Position numbers and translations under genes: made by a program | Shown: piece by piece, positions 18,781 to 18,875 of the stretch | How positions within the stretch are numbered: the first letter of the stretch is position 1 | Layout: every line of letters begins with the position of its first letter | Source: Cylindrodendrum hubeiense | Taxonomy: Eukaryota > Ascomycota > Sordariomycetes > Hypocreales > Nectriaceae | Assembly (NCBI GenBank): GCA_014621425.1 | Contig: JAANBB010000629.1 | Span: 1 to 18,875 of the forward strand | Direction: 5' to 3' | DNA length: 18,875 nucleotides | The notes under the pieces: generated by a model | The model's input: the letters and a program-made list of their open reading frames with translations, nothing else | What the model was told of the DNA's origin: nothing | Database searches by the model: none

Positions 18781-18788
18781 TACGTCAG
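18781..18788 (-). promoter_or_regulatory. CRE-like TGACGTA site
   Basis: CTGACGTA on the minus strand, about 180 bp upstream of the TATA-like element. TGACGT is the core bound by Atf1/Sko1-type bZIP factors. A 10 bp palindrome, CTCGTACGAG (18766-18775), lies next to it. Confidence 0.3.
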
Positions 18789-18822
18789 TGGTAGTACACG
18801 CCCGCGAAGTACCTGGGGCAGA

Positions 18823-18840
18823 CGCCAGCCGGCGCTGGCG
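18823..18840. repeat. Inverted repeat CGCCAGC-CGGC-GCTGGCG
   Basis: Two perfect 7 bp arms (18823-18829 and 18834-18840) separated by four bases, close to the right edge of the window. It lies in the far upstream region of the small gene; it could be a dimer binding site. Nothing else is seen from 18789 to the window end. Confidence 0.5.
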
Positions 18841-18875
18841 CTCGCTGGGCGACTTGCCGGACTGGCAGGTACGGC

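Noticed and set aside
18380..18781. 133-codon minus-strand open frame starting with ATG 18781
   Set aside because: It begins upstream of the TATA-like element and runs through what looks like promoter and CA-rich leader, ending in a Thr/Asn/His-rich translation of simple repeats. No domain.

Overview
This window looks like nuclear DNA of a filamentous ascomycete (Pezizomycotina, most likely Sordariomycetes and perhaps Hypocreales; the lineage is inferred from the style of the proteins and was not tested). Genes are compact, carry zero to two introns of 49-102 bp with GT(A/G)NGN donors, CTRAY-type branch sites and YAG acceptors, and have the GC-rich third codon positions usual for such fungi. 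I see no transposon, rRNA, tRNA or CRISPR array.

Layout, left to right: (1) the 3' part of a SPRY-domain protein gene (+, 1-864). (2) A ~1 kb spacer. (3) A PP4 regulatory subunit 2 gene (Psy4/PPP4R2, +, 1907-3390, three exons). (4) A ~1 kb spacer that is the promoter and leader of (5) a complete kinesin-5 (BimC/Cut7/Eg5) gene (+, 4377-7972, three exons). (6) Converging on it, an Rrn9-domain Pol I transcription factor gene (-, 10250-8274, two exons) with two AT-hooks and a C2H2-type zinc finger. (7) Upstream in tandem, the Pescadillo/NOP7 gene (-, 12538-10562, one exon). (8) A 506 bp divergent promoter shared with (9) the GPI-transamidase subunit PIG-U/Gab1 gene (+, 13045-14458, three exons). 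(10) Converging with it, the mitochondrial SAM-complex subunit SAM37/metaxin gene (-, 16015-14674, two exons). (11) About 2.2 kb with no convincing gene. (12) A previously easy-to-miss small gene candidate on the minus strand (18316-18230) encoding a 28-residue proline-rich microprotein, with its own TATA-like, STRE-like and CRE-like promoter elements.

Most of the window is conserved housekeeping: mitosis (kinesin-5, PP4), ribosome production (Rrn9 for rDNA transcription, NOP7 for 60S maturation), GPI anchoring and mitochondrial outer-membrane biogenesis. NOP7 and the Rrn9 gene are tandem neighbours and both serve ribosome synthesis. The most novel item is the 28-codon ORF. It follows 464 bp without a single ATG on its strand, has a near-ideal fungal start context, contains no GT donor, and ends in RPLPPLPKRG, which matches the class I SH3-ligand core and closely resembles the Pbs2 motif read by the Sho1 SH3 domain.
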